DNA of 64,000 nt. Source: Selaginella tamariscina. Taxonomy: Eukaryota; Streptophyta; Lycopodiopsida; Selaginellales; Selaginellaceae. Positions 12,746 to 24,827 of the stretch are shown here, piece after piece. The notes under the pieces are model-generated. The model was not told the DNA's origin, ran no database searches, and saw only the letters and a program-made list of their open reading frames with translations. Position 1 is the first letter of the stretch. The number at the start of each line of letters is the position of its first letter. Position numbers and translations under genes: made by a program. The stretch spans positions 310,001 through 374,000 of the forward strand of contig PUQB01000103.1 of NCBI GenBank assembly GCA_003024785.1, given 5' to 3'.

Positions 12746-13325
12746 ACAATTCAATCACTCAAGATATAGGAGTAAGTCAAAGTGGATACCAATGATCCTA
12801 CTGCTTCTTGTCAATATAGACTCACTTTTAACAATTTTTTTTTTTTGATTACTATATAAACTACTGATGCAAAATTTTGGCATTATTTATATATGAGTTT
12901 ATGAGGTTCCATGATATATATACATATGTAAGATCCACGTGTACGGTTGTATGTGCACATACTATTATTATCATAATGGATTTTGATAGCCATCGGATTG
13001 GATTTAATCTGGACCACTCGTTGTATATAACTTAGGTTTCTGAACTAATGGATATAAATATTTCTATATTCTAAGTTCTCACATTGGTGGAGGTGAGGGG
13101 CACCTCTAATTGTCCCTACGGAGTGTTCGGATTTGTGTTTTTTTATTAATTTTTCTTTATCTTCTTAGGTTTAGCTTTTCTATTGTTTAGATTTATTCCT
13201 TTCTTATAAATTTTGTCTTTTCTTCATCCATAGATCCATAACAGGCAAATCTTTTGTTTATGAAGCAGTTACTCATGCAGTTGTTAAATGCCATGTGTAT
13301 GCAACTGAACAATCATTTTTAACTG
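12746..13325. other. Non-coding stretch before the retroelement fossil
   Basis: AT-rich with poly-T runs. No coding signal. The part from about 13000 may be leader sequence of the element that follows; no terminal repeat partner was found in the window. Confidence 0.4.
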
Positions 13326-15480
13326 ATGACAACATTCATAGTTCAGGATACTCCTCCTACTCATGTTGCAAACCCCCGTGTCCGACCGGATTTCTTTCGC
13401 GGAAATCCTGGAGATGATGTGTACCATTGGTTTGACCACTTCACTGTGGTTGCCACATATCATTCGTGGACGGTGCTCAGTGTTTGCGCGAGTTTCCTAC
13501 TTGTCTTCAAGGGACGGCGTTGCAGTGGTACAATGGTCTGGACGTTGCAACTCGTGGAGATTGGAATATTCTTCCAGAGATCTTCAAACGTGCATTTGGG
13601 CATGCGGACGACTGTGATGATGCTTTTCAGCAGTTGCATCGTATTCGTCAGGAGCCATCTGAGTCGGTGATGCAGTTTGGTGTTCGCTTTCGAAGCCTTT
13701 TGCTGCGTGCAGAACCTAACATGTCGGAACGCATCAAGTTAGGTATGTTGTGGCCAGCACTTCGTCAAGACCTTGTGGGGCTTGTGCATGCACTAGCTCC
13801 AGTGACTCTTGACGATGCTTTGAGGCTGGCACAACGATATGAGTCGTCACCTCTCCCACTTGCCCTTCACGTGCTCTCGTTCCACTTCATGTTGGGGATG
13901 GACCTGCTCCGATGGAGGTTGAGGCTGTTGCCGCTCGTGTACCAGCACAAGGTGGGGCCCGTGGACGAGGACGTGGACGTGCAGTTCGTTGTTGGGCATG
14001 TGATGAGGTTGGACACACGTATCGGCGCTGTCAACGGTTTCCCGATTGGCGTCCCCCATTTCCAGGATGGAGGCCATGGCGTCAACAACGTCCTTGGTGC
14101 TGCTGCAGTGGAAGGTTGTGATGCGGTGGATCTTCCGGGAAACGACGAATCGCACGAGTAGAGGAGGGTCCTCGTGCGAATAAATTAGTGACCCCTCCGT
14201 CTTTCTTTCGGGAGTATCATCAAGGGGTTCACTCGGCACCAAATCATCCGGTTTTCACTTTTCAAGCTCTTTAATCACACGCCACGTCCTGTTTTCCTTT
14301 CAGTGTTGGTGGATACAGGTTCGAGTTTGTCCTATTTTCTCAATCTGTTGCTACACGTTGCAGCCTTCATTTGCGTCGTGCGGTAGAACCAGTCTTCATT
14401 CTGTACGGCAACGGACATACTCATGCTTGTTCGCGGATGAAGTGGACATTGTTGTTCGTGTGGATGATCGTGAGCTCGAGCTTCAATCTTTGGGTGGTGC
14501 CGAGTCAAGCTTTTCACCTTATTCTTGGTATGGATTGGTTAACTCGCAATCATGCCAAGTGTGACTTTGAAAAGTCTCCCCCTTGTTTGACTCTCCCTCG
14601 TCTTTCTTCCATTCCTCTTACTTCTATTCCACTTCGTCCATCTTCCACCTCTGCTTCCATCACTTTTGTCTCACCCCTATTTCCAACCATTTTCCCTTCA
14701 TGCTCTTCCTTTTCTTCTTCTGGATCCATCAGATGATCGTCGTGCTGTAGTTGTTGATCAACTCAAGAAGGAGTATGCTGATCTTTTCAACTTCGACTTG
14801 TCATCTGGGGCCAAGATTGCGACACGCCACCCTATTCCAACTGGAGATGCTAGGCCAATCAAGGTACCTGTTCGGCGTCGGTCACCAAAGGAGCTCAAGA
14901 TCTTACGAGCGAATGTCAAAGAGATGTTGGAGAAGGGTGTTATCCGGAAAATCTCGAAGTCCTTGGGCGTGCGAACCTCACCTTGTGACGAAGCCTGATG
15001 GGAGCGTTCGATTCTGCATTGACTATCGCCCATTAAATGAGGTAACCGTCTCAGATGTGTACCCACTTCCTCATACTGCAGACCTTTTGGATCGACTGGG
15101 GCGGAGCCGTTGGTTCACCAAGTTAGATCTCGCATCTGGATATTGGCAAGTTCCGATGGCTGACATGGACATTCCCAAGACTGCTTTTCGGACACCATTT
15201 GGCCTGTACGAGTTCTTGGTGATGCCTTTCGGTTTGAGCAATGCTCCAGCAACTTTCCACGTATGATGGACGAGGTTCTTTGCGACATGCCGGAGGTGAC
15301 TGCCGATTTCATCGATGATGTTTTGATCCATTCGGATGGAACGTGGGAGGAGCATGTCGGTGATGTACGTAAGGTTTTGGATCGGCTGGGAAGTTGGTTT
15401 GAAGTTGAAGCCATCTAAGTGTGTGTTTGGATCAAAGGACACCACTTATCTGGGTTATTCGCATTTCACATAAAGGTTTG
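13326..15480 (+). mobile_element. Broken Ty3/gypsy-type LTR retrotransposon fossil (gag, protease, partial RT)
   Basis: Recognisable parts in order: a gag-like region from about 13326; a CCHC zinc knuckle (CWACDEVGHTYRRC) near 13990; an aspartic protease signature (DTGSS) near 14315; and reverse transcriptase with FCIDYRPLNEV, WFTKLDLASGYWQVP, LVMPFGLSNAPATF and FIDDV up to about 15330. RNase H and integrase are absent, and neither LTR was recognised. The reading frame is broken several times (at least four), so this is a dead, truncated copy of moderate age. The RT motifs are still clear, so it is not ancient. Confidence 0.93.
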
Positions 15481-15885
15481 CAAGTCGATATAGTTGCAGT
15501 TTTGAAGTTCCTTACGCCAAAGTGTATGCATGTTGTAACTAAAGTGGGCATGATACGTGAAAATGGGAATATAAAATAAATTACTAATTAATACTTAAGT
15601 TTTAATTATTAATTAATTATTTAATTAATATGTAATTAAGCCTTAAATATTAATTAATTAATAAATTAATTCTTGAATAACCTTACTTAGTAAGGAATAT
15701 TCCTAAACTATTTAGAATATTCATATTATTTTAAAAATAGTTTACAATAATGAAGAAATACTATCAAACATAATTACAAATGAAATCATTTTTTTATCAA
15801 CAAGTTAATTTTTTTATAAATATTTTCTTCCTATCATACAGAGAAATCTTTTCATTTTGTCTAAATCATCACTCTCCGGATTAAT
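15481..15885. other. AT-rich spacer
   Basis: TTAATTAATTA-rich DNA with no coding signal. It separates the retroelement fossil from the minus-strand locus beyond. Confidence 0.6.
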
Positions 15886-15889
15886 CAAA

Positions 15890-16985
15890 TCATTTTGGTC
15901 AATATTGATGTTGTTGCCACCACCTAACACTCTCACGAATGCAATTGGGAGTTGCCATCCTTGTTAATACATAAGATGTGATAAGAGAAGGTCTGCATAA
16001 AGGCTCATCTAAAAACTGACGTTCCTTAAGAATAATATTATAAAGCGCCCGGTTGCTATCCTTCATTTTATAAAATTCAAAATCACGAGAAAGAAAAGCT
16101 TCAGGAAATGTATATGGTGGATACTGCTCAAAAATTTTCGAGATTCTTCTTTCTGAGGCACGTATCCAAGTAGTTCACTAGCTCATCCATGATATGGTAT
16201 CATCGAAAGTGATTGGATGAATACAAGCAATGTTTTGGTTGAGCATAGCCTTCTGAGGAGAGTCGTCTACTACTAACATATGTCTTCATTATCCTTAAGC
16301 GACTGATCTCCCCATGAGTCCCAATTATTCTTTCATTCTTGAAGAAGTATGGCTTGCTTTCCTTTTATATTGTGAAATTCGAGGTTTATAACACATTCGC
16401 TGGTCAAAAATCCAATCTTTACGAATCACCTCTTCTGCAACACTACAATGTTTCTTAAGCAAATTCAACAGCGGTGTTAAGTTATGAATCTGCATGCATG
16501 ACCAAATCCCCACAAGCGCACCCATCTCCTTAAGCTTTTGAAAGAGACGATCCAACCCTGGACGAAAAATAATATCATATCGAAATTTACCATGACAAGG
16601 AATGAAATCTCCTTGTTTGATTTTTTTTTCCTATCCTCGGGCCTTTGTCGATGAAGCAGAACACCATTGACATCCAACAACACAATATGGCCATGAGTAA
16701 CAGGAAGCGTTGCCTCTTGAATACTTTGCAAATCACTTGTTTGCTCCCTTTCACATTTATCGTTGCCACTATCTCGTTGCCTATCCCTTCATCATTTAAT
16801 TGTACATCATCCTTACAAGATTCAGATATTGCATGCTGAAGAAATTGATTTCGGAACTGAAGCCAATAAAATAATGATGAAAAAACTGAAGTGGCCCCCA
16901 TGGTAACGATGTTTTGAGCTGCATTATTATCCATTTCCTGCATGAACTCTGTCATTCTGACATGTGGCACAAGAAATTTCGCCAA
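15890..16985 (-). pseudogene. FCP1/NIF-type HAD phosphatase-like remnant
   Basis: Minus-strand frames contain HIVLLDVNGVLLHRQRP, which resembles the DxDGTL-type catalytic motif I of FCP1/SCP phosphatases with the third position changed to Asn. This is followed by GLDRLFQKLKEMGALVGIWS, like the RPGL...F...VGIWSS core of NIF-domain proteins. A further coherent stretch downstream (YPPYTFPEAFLSRDFEFYKM near 16100) looks like the C-terminal region. The frames do not join without breaks, so it reads as decayed or as an intron-bearing gene I cannot resolve. FCP1-like proteins dephosphorylate Ser/Thr residues, classically the RNA polymerase II tail. The altered motif may make this copy inactive. Confidence 0.5.
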
Positions 16986-17223
16986 ACCCCTCTCTTACCT
17001 CATGGCAATGCTGAAAATCCATGTTCTCAACTGTTTCATTACATCTGCAAAATGATAATTAGCTGACCTTAAAATTATCAAGGTATATTATTTACCTTGT
17101 TAATGTGTGACCCATGTTTGAACTAAAAGCTTCATTAATCCTTGAGAATTTATTTTCTGTACAAATATAAACGAAATATACAAAAATGCCTTATGTTACA
17201 CTCATTTACAACTATTCGTCACT

Positions 17224-18745
17224 CTAAGAACTCATTAACAATTCTTCTTCGCTATTACCTTCTGAGTGAGGCGAAGAAGGTCTAAGCCGCTTGTGAGATG
17301 GTTCAAGATCTTCGTATCTTCTGTTGATGTTTCCATGGGTAATGGAGTGTGAATGTTCTGTACTCCTCGAGATAACTTCCGGTCTAATATCTGATTGAAG
17401 TTCGTCCTCAGACTCCGACATTGAACCAGATTCGTCTTCAAGCTATCGCACTTATCGGGAGGGAACTTTCTCAAATACTTGTATGGTTTGTTGGGGTAGT
17501 CAGTTGAGAACCTCTCTATCCACTTGTTCAGGTCCTCAACCATGGTCTTATCCTTTTCAACGGCAAACACACATGTATCCCGAAGGTAACACTCCTTCAA
17601 GACGGACCCCCTAGTGCAGTAGTCAAAAACCCACGCATCACTGTGAGGACCCCTGATCAAGTTGACGATGCTCCGTGCCGCTTGACTTGTAATGTTTGGA
17701 TAACGTACATTGCCGAATACGTCACTCTCAGCTATCGGTGTATCGGATGGAGGTTCAGGGCCGTTGGAGTGCAAACAGATGCCTGCCAGTCATTTGGAAG
17801 TTTGAAATTGTTTGGCGCATTCCTAACAACCAAGTGAACAACCGAATCAATGCACTTCGGATCAGCATCATTCATATAAAATCCTGTCCAAATGTTTATT
17901 CCTCTTGGCAAAGGCGAAGGCAAAGGTATCGGTGACATGAGCAAGAATCAAGAAATAAATACCTGAAAAGTAGATATCAGTCAAGAGTGCAAGTATGAAT
18001 TCAATAATAAATACCTTCTTTGTACATGCTTGCACGGCTAAGTTTCTCCACCAAATCCTCTAGTGTCCTGTCTGTCGAAGGATTTTTTGACACCCGCCGA
18101 TCCATCACGAACAATTGAAACGGTTTCCTACAAGCAGTGATGTACCCCATAAAGTCTCCGAATCCAACAACAAACATCTGTAGGGCTTGTCGTGATTCGT
18201 AGCATCCTCCTTTATAAGGTTCAACTCGGTTCTCCGCTGCTGAAGGACTGCCATAAGAGAAGGCGTCATCGCAATGTTCTCCTTCTTGGCGTTGGTGTGC
18301 AATAGATTCTTGCCCAGATCTTCCGATTGATTCACCCATTCGACAAGCATATCATCGTTTGTCACATGCAAATATTTCTGACCTCTTCGTATGTTGAAGC
18401 CGAGGTCCAACCCATTTGTGGCAGTGTATTCCCAACCACTCCTTGAAGTGCCTGACCGTCTTCAACTCCATTGCCTTGAGATGAAAAGGAGAGGTGGGCT
18501 GCTGTTGTTAATCTGTAGTTTGCCATAATCACCAAATCAGCCAAGACTTCCATCTCCTCCATCGTTGTTCCATTTAAAGGCTTCAACCATGTGAGCTTGA
18601 AATCGTTGTCTACATCCTTTGTAGATTGAACAGACTTAACCTTCGGCGTCTTACTGGGTTTCTTTGCAGACTTCTCTAAGGGCTCCCCTTCACTTGTCTG
18701 CTTCTTCTTCAGTGTTCCTTTTGCAAAGGATTCCATAATCCCCAA
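17224..18745 (-). mobile_element. Decayed ORF cluster with a DNA-methylase-like segment (possible mobile-element fossil)
   Basis: A 179-codon frame at 17235-17774 contains AWVFDYCTRGSVLKECYL then CVFAVEKDKTMVEDLN. The layout (hydrophobic strand, small-residue turn, second strand ending in E-K-D) is like motif I of N4/N6-type DNA methylases. Neighbouring frames (18001-18410) include FGDFMGYITACRKPFQLFVM. A Lys/Pro-rich segment lies at 18600-18745. The locus is broken in several places and lies next to the ParB-like pieces. I treat it as a fossil of unknown class, possibly viral or transposon-derived. The methylase assignment is inference from motif shape only. Confidence 0.35.
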
Positions 18746-18843
18746 CCATTTGGCAAAGATCTATCCTCGGGACAAGAAATCAACATCATCAAAAAGGATG
18801 TTTCCTTCCCGCCACCTGGGCAAAATCAACTGCTACAATTTCT

Positions 18844-19628
18844 TCAACTCTTGAGAAAAAAAGACAGATTAATATACCGGCGAGATAAATCCCGCCCAAA
18901 CAATTTGCTTACCCCGGTTCCGCAGATTATGTATTCCCTACGGTAGCTCTTTGTGGTCGCTGAAGAGATTCCCACACGGCTCGCGTGTGTTTGAACTTCT
19001 CCCATATTTTGCTGTTGTAGTGGTTGGTGTCTGTAGCGTCCCATTCGCCGATAACTTATGGTACTGCTCGATTGTGAGATTCGGCTTACTAAAAACGCCG
19101 ATCTTTTTGTCAGCTTCTCACGGGTATGCTCGAAAGTTTTGTTGCCATCGTTCCTTTGTTGTGTTCATTGAGAAGTCGTTGGGCTGCCGTTATTTGTGTG
19201 CTGGCCACTAATGATGTAGTACTTGATTGATTTTCTATTCTCCGTCTGAATCTTCCTCATTTGTTCCGGTGTTGTGATCCACACTTTGTCAGCGCCTTTG
19301 TTTCTCTCGTATATGGACACAAAACAGCATTATGTGGAACGGTATAAGAATTGTCGTCCTTCATCTTCTCCATGAGCTCAGCTACACGTTCCTGATTGAG
19401 TGGCCTGTAATTGAAGTTTGGGTTCACGCTGCAATACTTAACCCTACACTCGTAAATCCTATCATCCAACATCATTTCCTTGTGGCTTATTGCAGCATGG
19501 AATGCCATAGGTGCAGCTGACAAAACGACGAGGATTTTTTTTACGATCCGAATCAACATATGTGATCCCCGATTGATGCTTTCTAATGTTCTCGGCACAC
19601 TCTTCCAGCTCCCAAAATTTCTAAGCAA
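18844..19628 (-). mobile_element. ParB/sulfiredoxin-like domain remnant
   Basis: The frame at 19257-19628 contains NYRPLNQERVAELMEKMKDD. This matches the start of ParB-type domains (R-P-L-x-x-x-R-V-x-x-L-x-x-x-I). About 19195-19240 contains KYYIISGQHT, matching the later ParB motif (Y-x-I-x-x-G-x-H-R). Further conserved-looking minus-strand sequence runs to 18844. Several breaks are present. ParB-like domains paired with methylases are known from phages and mobile elements, which fits the neighbouring segment. Treated as a fossil. Confidence 0.4.
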
Positions 19629-19679
19629 ATTGAACGTGATCTGTAAAGAACTAAGACCGAAGCCACCCTCTCAATCTCC

Positions 19680-20250
19680 TTATGATGTCGCTGTGTTCTT
19701 CTTCAATGTGAAGAGGGACGATTGCTCCACTTGTGGATTTTCTGTATTGTGAAGCAATCTCTGCTGAATACACCTACTCGATGAGTCTGAAATCTTCGAA
19801 GTAACATCCAGTTGGATCCCCTCCATAGATGGGCTTTCGTTGAGTTGAAGAAGAACTCCACAGTCAACATCATTAGTGAACACGTGAACGTCATTATCCA
19901 CAAGTCGACAAGACCACCCGAAATTAATGTTGTAACTAGCGACCTCTGGATCGAGAACGTGACATTGGATGGAACAAGGCATATGTGTCGAGCATCGTTC
20001 AATCTGGGTTCACAGCATGCTTTCGGATGCTTGACTAGCACACCCACTTTCCATTGTTTTGCTTGTCCATGCGATGTGACAGAGGTTAGTTTGACAACAA
20101 CCATGGTTTCCAATGCGCTTCCTATTTTGAAATAGCCAAGTTGATTCCAGAATCCCCCTGCCCATCTCTTCTTTTGCTCTCATCTTTAATGTCACCTCAA
20201 TTCCACATCTGAATACAAAAATAATTGTTCAAGCACATATCGAGTATAAC
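19680..20250 (-). other. Unidentified coherent minus-strand frames beside the ParB-like remnant
   Basis: Two overlapping frames (19680-19982 and 19703-20113) look non-random, for example SITSHGQAKQW-type and YNINFGWSCRLVDNDVHVFT stretches, but match no family I recognise. They probably form the upstream part of the same decayed locus. Confidence 0.3.
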
Positions 20251-20430
20251 AGATTTTATTTTAATTCTTACCCAAATTTGACGACGACTCCATACTAATG
20301 ACTCGATCTCCTTTTTAATTAAATCGTCCTTCTGCAAAATAATACACTATAAATACAAATCATATAAAAACACACACACTTGTATAAACCCGAATATACA
20401 AAAATAATACACAGAGAAGTGGACGGGATT

Positions 20431-20513
20431 AACTGTCCAAAGCTCACATTTGTGCTATGCAAAAGAAAGATAACATTTTTTTAAACCACCACAAATGTGA
20501 GTTCTGGACAGTT
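20431..20513. repeat. Inverted repeat able to form a 24-bp hairpin
   Basis: Arms 20431-20454 and 20490-20513 are complementary with about one or two mismatches; the shared core is CTCACATTTGTG. The loop is about 35 bases. No gene is seen at this point. Either a short foldback element or a small-RNA precursor shape. Confidence 0.75.
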
Positions 20514-20559
20514 TTACATAGATTCCTAACTTTTACTCGAAATATTATGATAAGATGAT

Positions 20560-21135
20560 AAAAGCAGCATCAGACTTACAATTAATGACATTAAACGCCA
20601 CCTCAATATCAAGTGGGAGATTTAGTTCTCGTCAAGTTTCTAAGGATAGTGGATCAAATGCATGTAGTAGGGCTTCAATTGCGATGGGTTGGACCATGAA
20701 GTGTTGAAGAATAGTTGGGGACACAAGTGTATCACTTGAGGTGTCGTGATGGTGTTCGGAAGTCATAACATGTTGCACATGTGTGTCAGCTACTGTCGTT
20801 TCACTAGCAGACACTCATCCATGGAGGAGAACAACCTCGACAGACAGATGTCGAGTCTTAGACACCAGGATTTACTTAGACACCATATGTACTAATTTTG
20901 GCACAAACATTTAGTATAAATGCTTTATATGAAACATACCTAATCGAATAGTATTTGGTATTTACACCTCTCTCAAGTTTTTCTTGTTAGTTTTCTTTTA
21001 TATAAATTTGTATTTAAAACTCATAGTGAATTACATAAATAAGATAGTTGGACAAACATGGTCTACGTACATCTCCAACAATAATTTTTCAAACTTGATC
21101 TTCAAGAATGGATCTCGGACTTGCCTCTCATACTT
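20560..21135. other. Intergenic, no gene recognised
   Basis: A 60-codon minus-strand frame (20632-20814; His/Thr/Ser-rich) lies here but has no recognisable family. The rest is AT-rich. Confidence 0.4.
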
Positions 21136-21139
21136 GCCT

Positions 21140-21290
21140 CAATACATACTGCATGTTTATCGAACTGCAACTCGAACATGCCTATTAGCCTGCAACTCAA
21201 CCACACCTAACGGTTTGCAACTGGAATTTTACCCGGATTTTTGGACTGCAACCACCAAGACTCACACAAGCAACCTAACTTGCCTTTGAC
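21140..21290. repeat. Minisatellite of CTGCAACTCRAACATGCC-like units
   Basis: About five degenerate units of 25-30 bases built around TGCAACTC/TGCAACTGG. An inverted relative with the units GAGTTGCAGTCCGTTAAG... lies at about 24660-24825. Confidence 0.65.
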
Positions 21291-21519
21291 TATAAACCAT
21301 AATCATCTTCTTAACCTGGTGATTCATCTTCAATGTCACTTGTAAAAATTTCTTATGAACATTATACTGTTTACATTCAAAACACTTACCGTGTCATTGC
21401 TCACACGGAGACCATGTTCAATGCAAAATTGCCCAAGTTTTATTACCTATTTAAAAACAATAACATAATTATGCACATTCAGAACAACACATAATATGAA
21501 AAGTTACAATTACATACTT

Positions 21520-21880
21520 ACCATTAGGCCTGCCAGCATGAGAGCCAAGTACATTTGAGCCATTTAATCACATGTTTAAAGTCTCCTTGCTTTATATCTC
21601 CCAAGGTATTCATGCCATTGGCAAGATTTCCTTCAGGTTAAACTGTTGGGCACCAGAAATAACACAGTTACAACTAATGACATGTTGTCTTTGCCCAATG
21701 CTTCGTAACGAGCAATTGAATTCCTGTCTCCGGAATGCACCCTTCTCTAATGTACTACACTAGTGCAAGTGCAAGGGAGACTAAAATGTTCAAGAGGAAC
21801 ATCATTCATGACTACAGTATAAAAATCAGTTAATAATAAAATGCACTCGTGTGTTTATGTATCAAAATAATTAAAAACTA
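21520..21880. repeat. Duplicated block S, first copy
   Basis: Shares long stretches with 23690-23840 in direct orientation (TAAAAATCAGTTAATARTAA, AAATGCACTC) and with about 24210-24430 in inverted orientation (TTTAATCACATGTTTAAAG versus its complement). It belongs to the segmental-duplication patchwork that spans 21-35 kb. Confidence 0.7.
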
Positions 21881-22309
21881 ATGAATATTTAATCTGGCAT
21901 CTCATGGTATGACATCACAGCAGTATTATATACTTATACATTATATACATGTATAATAAACACAAAATACTTCTACAATTGCAACACACACACACACACA
22001 CAACATGCATATCGAGTTTTAAGTATGAGAGCGAGAAGCACTGCTTGCAAGAGGAACATTCCTAATCTGGTTTAAATGTCCTAATGTAATATATTTATAA
22101 TATCCAGCTTTATAACCGTAACAATATTTTCTATGGGTTGTTACCCAAAGTAAAATAATATATATATTTAATTAAAATAATTATATTTATTATAAATTTA
22201 TCGAACTTGCAATTTAATTTTTAATGTTCTTATCTTTTAATCTACATTCTCACACTTGCTTAATGGTTGCTAAATGTTTTTACCCTAGTTGCTAATGCAT
22301 TCCCGATCG

Positions 22310-22520
22310 GGTAAAATCTAGGTTAGGTCAAAGACAGTGTGCCCATGCACACAGGGCTTATCCTAAACTTGCGTTGGAGACGTACAAGTGGTGAATTTCC
22401 ATCCAAAATGCATGCATATCTTCTCTTCAGCCACTATATAAGTAGGCCAAACCTTCATAATATATAATTATTTTTATATTTATAAATTCATCATGGCAAC
22501 TAACGTTATTTAAATAATGT
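22310..22520 (+). pseudogene. Promoter-only remnant of a ginkbilobin-like gene (copy D)
   Basis: The conserved upstream block (GGTTAGGTCAAAGACAGTGT, then CCATGCACACAGGGCTTATC) and a TATA box (22434-22442) are followed by a leader and an ATG at 22493 reading MATN before stop codons. The coding body is missing. The block matches the promoters of the three fuller copies at 25.7, 26.9 and 32.6 kb. Confidence 0.85.
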
Positions 22521-22799
22521 TTATTTTACATAAAAACCTTAATTATTTAACATGTGTAAACTAACATATGTTCTAACGTGTTAAGATGTAAATATACACG
22601 AGCACAGTCAATTTATTAATACGTTGACAAAAGAATTTTAAACTTCGTATCTGCTTTGCAACCAACAAAGTAATGTATATTGTATCTTCCCCATCAGCTA
22701 TATCGTATACACATATATAATATGATAGTGTACACACAAATACTACCTGTCATATCAGCTATAGACTTCGCATATAATATTTGAAATCACACACACCAC

Positions 22800-23720
22800 G
22801 CACACACACGGGACAGTTGATGCTACTATAAGAATAAACTGGTATTATTTTTGAAATAATCCTTCTCTTACCTAGGCACTTGTTTTACTTTCATTAAGCA
22901 GCTGTTCTCGCAACTGCGCAATCTCCTTTAATGCAGACTGAATCTGCACTCTGAGTTGCCGACTCTTCTTCTTGCACCCCTCAACAGCAAAACCCACCTC
23001 CTTCTGTAGCTTCTCTCTCTCCTTCCGTCATCTATAGCTCTCTCCAATAGGCACCTGCATCTTCCTTCATTGTCACTCTCCAGAGCACCTGTGGAGGTTA
23101 ATCCCTGGTAGCTTGTAGTTAGAAAATGTGCCTTCGATTGTAATGGCGTCTTAATACACCACCATGGTGCTGTCTCTTCGTATTCCCAGGATTCTCTCCA
23201 TAATGCCTCTTCATCTTTCCTTACTGCAGTTAGATGATAATCCAATCATGTGCCTAGTTCCACGATGTTAAACACGCACACGTACACACCTTGCCAATAC
23301 AATACAAAGGGGTGCGTTGTAAACTCGATTCCATATCCATCATCACTTTCTTCTGCATACACATACCTTATTCAGCCCTAATTGCAGTAATTAACAACAT
23401 ATACAAATACCTGTGTTCTTGTGTGCAACACTTAGAGAAACGCACACATGTTCATGTCCATCTCATGTAGCTGACAACATTCACAATGCGTTTTGTTTTT
23501 AATACATTTGCAGCACACAAGAGAGAGATAGAGCATATGTTGTGCATTTATTTATTTATCCCAAATATGTATCCTGCTTCTATCCACTAGGTTGACGTGT
23601 TCAAGCAGTTGCCACTCATCAAGCTCCACCTGTCTAAATGAAAGCAGATCTCCAGAATGCACCCTTCCCTCTGCTACTACTAGTGCAAGAGAGGATCAAA
23701 TGTTCAAAAAGGATCATCAT
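22800..23720 (-). pseudogene. Third copy (R3) of the unidentified coiled-coil gene fragment
   Basis: On the minus strand this copy gives LQKEVGFAVEGCKKKSRQLR, then VQIQSALKEIAQLREQLLNE and SKTSA, in one frame before a stop near 22880. This suggests the original C-terminal sequence. Upstream pieces (LTAVRKDEEALWRESWEYE and DEWQLLEHVNLVDRSRI) occupy other frames. Its plus-strand start shares GGACAGTTGATGCTACTATA with the flank of R1. A fragment, not a complete gene. Confidence 0.6.
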
Positions 23721-24060
23721 TCACAGTTGGCATGGGTGACTGCAGTATAAAAATCAGTTAATAGTAAAATGCACTCATGTGTTTATATATCAAAAGAATT
23801 AAAACTTAATAAATATTCAATCTTGACAGTTCATGCACACATGCCGTGGTGTGTGTGTTTTTATATATACATGTATACAATGTATAAAGTATATAAATAC
23901 AGTTGTAATGTCATACTAAAGCGTGTGTGCTTACCATACACCACACACACATGCATATCGAGCTTTAAGTAGAAGCACTGCTTGCAACATGGAACGCATT
24001 AACACAATACACTGGATTAGGTGTTGTTGTTAAACTGGTTTAAAATGTCCTAACCTTGTT
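23690..24060. repeat. Duplicated block S, second copy, with flanks
   Basis: Direct copy of 21770-21900 followed by a segment (about 23975-24045) whose inverted complement appears at 26600-26660 (CCATGTTGCAAG core). This places the inversion breakpoints of the gene-family unit in this area. Confidence 0.65.
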
Positions 24061-24098
24061 AAATATTCAAACTTCTTTCTATGGCGTTCCTACCCAAA

Positions 24099-24100
<2 letters not shown>

Positions 24101-24147
<47 letters not shown>
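24101..24147. repeat. (AT)n microsatellite
   Basis: About 46 bases of uninterrupted AT. A similar run lies at 26464-26500. Both are near the edges of duplicated blocks. Confidence 0.95.
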
Positions 24148-24153
<6 letters not shown>

Positions 24154-24209
24154 TCTATAAACTCATAAGATCGAACATACATTAATGTTGTTAGTTCTAA
24201 TCCATAAAC

Positions 24210-24430
24210 TTGAGTGCATTTTGTTGTTAACTGATTTTTATATTGCAGTCCACCATGCCAACAGTGAATGATGTTCTTCTTGAACATTTTAGTCAAGTGT
24301 AGCAGAACTTTGTTATTCTTGGTGCCAGCAGTTCAAAGCCTTGATGATGACGTGGATGCTTTAGAAAATATTAAGGAGGCTTCAAACATGTGATTAGATG
24401 GCCCAAGAAATACTTAGCTCTCATGTTAGT
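24210..24430. repeat. Duplicated block S, inverted copy
   Basis: Inverted relative of 21520-21860 (TTCAAACATGTGATTAGATG, GCTCTCATGTTAGTAGGC). Together with the inverted minisatellite at 24660-24825 it makes the right arm of a large imperfect inverted repeat centred near 23 kb. Confidence 0.7.
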
Positions 24431-24827
24431 AGGCTTAATATTAAGTATATAATCATAGCTTTTAATGTACGTATTTTTTAATATTAATGTTTATAATCAT
24501 AGGTTACAATTTGTATTTAATGTGGTCTGCTTATGAGTAACGACGAGGTAAGTGTTTGAATGTAAGCAACATAATGTTCACAATTAATTTTTACAGGCGG
24601 AGAGTAAACGACAGGATTATCATGTTCAGAAGATGAGGATGGTTCAGAATCGAAGTAGGTTAGGTTGCCAGTGGTTGTATTCCAAAAGTCCAAGGTAGAG
24701 GGTAGTCCGAAATGCAAATCCGAGTTGCAGTCCGTTAAGTGTGTATGAGTTACAATCCAATAAGCATGTTTGAGTTGTAGCCGGCCGTAGGGCATGCAAT
24801 CCGATAAGCATGCCCCAGTTGGATTGC

